Positions 7,018 to 8,428 of a DNA stretch of 8,428 nucleotides are shown piece by piece. The number at the start of each line of letters is the position of its first letter. Positions within the stretch are counted from its first letter, which is position 1. The stretch is from Bacteroidaceae bacterium. GTDB taxonomy: Bacteria > Bacteroidota > Bacteroidia > Bacteroidales > Bacteroidaceae. Both the position numbers and the translations under genes were made by a program. The notes under the pieces are model-generated. The model ran no database searches and had not been told where the DNA came from. It was given only the letters and a program-made list of their open reading frames with translations. Location of the stretch: contig CAAGHW010000123.1 of NCBI GenBank assembly GCA_900769765.1, forward strand, positions 1 to 8,428, read 5' to 3'.

Positions 7018-7479
7018 ATGAACGAAAACATACAACTCAACGACCATAATAAGGCGGAGTATCCGCCTATGCACACAACAGAGCATATTTTAAATCAGAC
7101 AATGATTAGAATGTTCGGGTGCGAACGTAGCCGAAACGCGCATATAGAGCGCAAGAAGAGCAAATGTGATTACACCTTGTCTTGTGAGCCTACTGCGGAA
7201 CAGATTGCCGAGATTGAGAACCGCGTAAACGATGTCATCAGGCAAAATTTGCCTGTGACCGTAGAGTTTGTAACTCGCGAAAATGTTCCGGCAGAGGTTG
7301 ACCTGAGCAAGTTGCCTGCCGATGCAAGCGAGACTCTGCGTATTGTACGCGTGGGCGATTACGACACTTGCGCCTGCATAGGCACACACGTAAGCAACAC
7401 AAGTGAAATAGGAACTTTCAAGATTATCAGCCACTCGTGGGAGAACAACACCCTGCGTTTGCGTTTCAAATTGGTATAA
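7018..7479 (+). CDS. Free-standing alanyl-tRNA editing protein (AlaX-like)
   Basis: This 153-residue protein consists of little more than the AlaRS/ThrRS second additional (tRNA_SAD) editing domain. It would hydrolyse mischarged aminoacyl-tRNA, classically Ser- or Gly-tRNA(Ala), in the cytoplasm. The zinc and active-site motifs are both visible: HTTEH (H19 and H23, HxxxH) and CIGTHV (C120 and H124, CxxxH), followed by the family continuation TSEIGTFKI. The length fits the shortest AlaX class, with no N-terminal domain and no C-Ala domain. I chose ATG 7018 over the upstream in-frame ATG at 6958. The latter falls at the end of the terminator T-run and adds 20 residues (IFRQIIQYTYLRNRKSIKN) unlike the family; the promoter-like boxes also lie downstream of it. 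Editing specificity (Ala or Thr system, Ser or Gly) cannot be read from the sequence. Confidence 0.85.
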   Translation: MNENIQLNDHNKAEYPPMHTTEHILNQTMIRMFGCERSRNAHIERKKSKCDYTLSCEPTAEQIAEIENRVNDVIRQNLPVTVEFVTRENVPAEVDLSKLPADASETLRIVRVGDYDTCACIGTHVSNTSEIGTFKIISHSWENNTLRLRFKLV

Positions 7480-7572
7480 AACAACATAATCTCTCGCGCG
7501 ACATTATTCTTCTTTGACGAGGTGTATCAATAGGTCCTTAAAGGCTAAAAGCCGAAACATCAACGATTTACA

Positions 7573-7600
7573 ATGACCGATTGGGTAGCCAGTCGGTCAT
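7573..7600 (+). other. Stable 12-bp hairpin of unknown role
   Basis: The arms 7573-7584 (ATGACCGATTGG) and 7589-7600 (CCAGTCGGTCAT) pair over 12 positions, with a single T-G wobble, around a GTAG loop. No T-run follows, so it is not a classic intrinsic terminator. It may be an RNA structural element, a 3'-end stabiliser or a binding-site dyad. The 7-mer TGACCGA of the left arm recurs at 7777-7783, which may be chance. Confidence 0.6.
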
Positions 7601-7643
7601 TTATAGAAAAGTTTGAGCAATAATATATTACCTGATTTTTAAT

Positions 7644-7706
7644 ATGGCAAATTATTTAAACTACCCAAGCACTGCCCTGACGCTTTCCAAGCCACCGAAG
7701 TTTTAG
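7644..7706 (+). CDS. Candidate 20-residue small ORF ending in terminator hairpin
   Basis: An ATG at 7644 opens a 20-codon frame with the product MANYLNYPSTALTLSKPPKF, stopping at TAG 7704-7706. That stop lies in the loop and first base of the right arm of the hairpin at 7690-7712, an arrangement that recalls leader-peptide attenuators. There is no run of one amino acid to act as a sensor, and a near-consensus promoter lies downstream of it, which weakens the idea that it controls the lipoprotein gene. No family is recognised. A 20-codon frame can easily arise by chance. Confidence 0.2.
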   Translation: MANYLNYPSTALTLSKPPKF

Positions 7707-7720
7707 GTGGCTGTTCTTTT
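7690..7720 (+). terminator. Probable intrinsic terminator
   Basis: A 7-bp stem, AGCCACC (7690-7696) with GGTGGCT (7706-7712), closes a 9-nt loop and is followed by a U-rich tail, TGTTCTTTT, up to 7720. The stem is G/C-rich while its surroundings are A/T-rich. It would end plus-strand transcripts from the AlaX-like gene or a small RNA, just before the next promoter. The tail is interrupted by G and C, so efficiency may be moderate. Confidence 0.6.
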
Positions 7721-7721
7721 G

Positions 7722-7753
7722 TTTGCTCGACGTAAAAATTATTATTATTTTTG
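7722..7753 (+). promoter_or_regulatory. Near-consensus Bacteroidota promoter for BACON lipoprotein gene
   Basis: TTTG (7722-7725), 20 nt, then TATTTTTG (7746-7753) matches both boxes of the Bacteroidota primary sigma promoter TTTG / TAnnTTTG exactly and at the normal spacing. The transcript start is expected near 7760, giving a leader of about 109 nt before the ATG at 7869. It follows directly on the terminator-like hairpin at 7690-7712, a clean end-then-start boundary between transcription units. Confidence 0.7.
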
Positions 7754-7793
7754 TGATAATAACACCAGAATCATTTTGACCGAGAATAAAAAG

Positions 7794-7828
7794 GATATGG
7801 AGCGTGCAGAACTCCATAGAACCATATC
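7794..7828 (+). promoter_or_regulatory. 5' leader with two mutually exclusive hairpins
   Basis: In the predicted leader of the lipoprotein mRNA, segment 7796-7802 (TATGGAG) can pair with 7812-7818 (CTCCATA), or segment 7794-7800 (GATATGG) can pair with 7822-7828 (CCATATC). The two 7-bp stems share TATGG (7796-7800), so only one can form at a time. The leader could act as a switch or a protein-binding site, but no known riboswitch core is recognised and no ligand is implied. Confidence 0.35.
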
Positions 7829-7868
7829 ATCAAGAATTATTAGTATTTTTATAAGTTAAAATTCGAAT

Positions 7869-8428
7869 ATGAAAAAAATATTTTTACTACTTGCCCTTAT
7901 TGGTTTTGTTGCAATTGGTTGCTCTGAGAATGAGTTCGAGAATGATATCCCTAAGAACATTTTCTTTGGTCTTGACAAAGAGAGTATTACAATTTCTCCA
8001 GATGGCGGAAGCGTGGATGTTATTGTATATAGCAACTACAAGTGGGAGATATCAGGCACAAGTGTTTGGTGTACGCCATCAGTAAAAACAGGCAATGCCA
8101 ACGAGGATGGTCAAACAGTTACCTTCTCTGCAGATGTTGCCTATGACGATCGAGAGGCTACCTTCTGGTTTCGTTGCGCTGATGAGAAGATTAAGTTTGT
8201 TGTTTCGCAGAAGTTAAAGGAGGCTATTATCCCCGACGCAGACAATTGTTTAAATATCCCTGCCGAGGGTGGTATTGCTATTCTAAATTATCAAACAAAT
8301 GTCGATTGTGAGGTCATTATCCCGGAGGAGGCACAAGATTGGATAACTGTTGCTCCCGCAACACGAGGATTGGTTAGCGAGAGTGCAAATCTTGATATTT
8401 CGGAGAATACAACATACAGCGCACGCAC
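7869..8428 (+). CDS. BACON-domain surface lipoprotein, N-terminal part
   Basis: The frame opens at ATG 7869 and stays open to the window end: 186 codons visible, 3' end missing. Residues 1-17 are a lipoprotein signal peptide with C18 as the lipidated cysteine (AIGC). The next residues, SENEFEND, are rich in acid, like the Bacteroidota lipoprotein export signal that sends lipoproteins to the outer face of the outer membrane. Residues from about 35 to 115 form one BACON-type domain (SPDGGSVDVIV, W59, W67, then a basic-plus-aliphatic strand ending KFVVSQK). A second begins near 127 (LNIPAEGGIAILNY, DWITVAP) and is cut at the window end. BACON domains (PF13004) are immunoglobulin-like modules, often N-terminal in carbohydrate-active or mucin-associated lipoproteins, so a catalytic or binding domain may follow outside the window. 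Its codons end in A/T more often than those of the neighbouring genes, which suggests a different history. Confidence 0.85.
   Translation, partial: MKKIFLLLALIGFVAIGCSENEFENDIPKNIFFGLDKESITISPDGGSVDVIVYSNYKWEISGTSVWCTPSVKTGNANEDGQTVTFSADVAYDDREATFWFRCADEKIKFVVSQKLKEAIIPDADNCLNIPAEGGIAILNYQTNVDCEVIIPEEAQDWITVAPATRGLVSESANLDISENTTYSAR

Larger units (their letters stand above)
7480..7868. other. 389-nt intergenic region without a convincing gene
   Basis: This stretch separates the AlaX-like gene from the BACON lipoprotein gene. In order it holds a small GGCT/AGCC hairpin (7543-7553), a 12-bp hairpin (7573-7600), a palindrome TAATATATTA (7621-7630), two tiny ORFs (7573-7623 and 7644-7706), a terminator-like hairpin (7690-7712), a near-consensus promoter (7722-7753) and an A/T-rich leader with two alternative stems (7794-7828). 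Reading all three plus-strand frames shows no recognisable decayed protein, and I recognise no known RNA family. Either a structured 3' UTR of the AlaX-like transcript or an independent small RNA ending near 7720 would fit. Confidence 0.6.

Noticed and set aside
7574..7783. TGACCGA/TCGGTCA motif occurring three times (7574-7580, 7593-7599, 7777-7783), considered as invertible-promoter ends or operator sites
   Set aside because: Only 7 bp are shared and there is no longer inverted repeat flanking the promoter, so an invertase-type switch is not supported.
7707..7859. 50-codon open frame (GTG start, VAVLLFARRKN...) continuing in frame after the small ORF stop
   Set aside because: It runs through the near-consensus promoter and the leader, has no good start and resembles no family. 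An A/T-rich stretch of this size can stay open by chance.
7480..7868. tRNA, tmRNA, 6S RNA or insertion-sequence remnant in the intergenic region
   Set aside because: No cloverleaf, tmRNA tag frame, long closing stem, terminal inverted repeats or transposase fragment could be seen by eye.
7891..8085. Plus-strand ORF of 64 codons inside the lipoprotein gene
   Set aside because: It is a shifted-frame shadow of the BACON lipoprotein frame, which has a signal peptide and domain matches.

Overview
The window reads as chromosomal DNA of a member of the Bacteroidales (Bacteroidota), possibly Prevotella- or Bacteroides-like; the genus cannot be settled by eye. Four things point there: the gene order lon-tgt-LptF/G permease; a periplasmic dipeptidyl peptidase IV; a BACON-domain lipoprotein with an acidic export signal after its lipid-carrying cysteine; and promoters of the TTTG / TAnnTTTG type with no clear Shine-Dalgarno sequences. 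The first 32 bases are not genomic. They match an Illumina TruSeq adapter, so the window begins at the raw end of a contig and the first gene is cut there artificially.

Positions 33-4591 hold a tightly packed plus-strand gene run: the C-terminal end of lon, tgt (GTG start 3 nt after the lon stop), an LptF/LptG-family lipopolysaccharide export permease, a DEAD-box RNA helicase with a basic tail, and a gamma-carbonic-anhydrase-like left-handed beta-helix protein. Gaps are 3, 50, 7 and 6 nt, which suggests one transcript. The products cover protein quality control, tRNA queuosine modification, envelope biogenesis and RNA remodelling. This is housekeeping, not an accessory system.

Positions 4592-4699 carry a 58-bp imperfect palindrome of a dispersed-repeat type and perhaps a weak promoter. 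They are followed by dipeptidyl peptidase IV (4700-6901), which is closed by a very strong intrinsic terminator (17-bp perfect stem, GAAA loop, T-tract). A short free-standing alanyl-tRNA editing (AlaX-like) protein follows, with its own plausible promoter.

Positions 7480-7868 are a 389-nt stretch without a convincing gene, and the least explained part of the window. It contains a 12-bp hairpin, two tiny ORFs (16 and 20 codons), a terminator-like hairpin, an almost ideal Bacteroidota promoter and a leader that can fold in two mutually exclusive ways. The final gene, a BACON-domain surface lipoprotein, runs off the end. It is visibly richer in A/T-ending codons than its neighbours and probably opens a different, accessory locus.

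I see no mobile element with a transposase, no CRISPR array, no tRNA or rRNA, and no defence system. The points most worth a second look are the adapter, the loss of the three zinc-binding cysteines in Tgt, the dispersed repeat and the 7480-7868 intergenic region.
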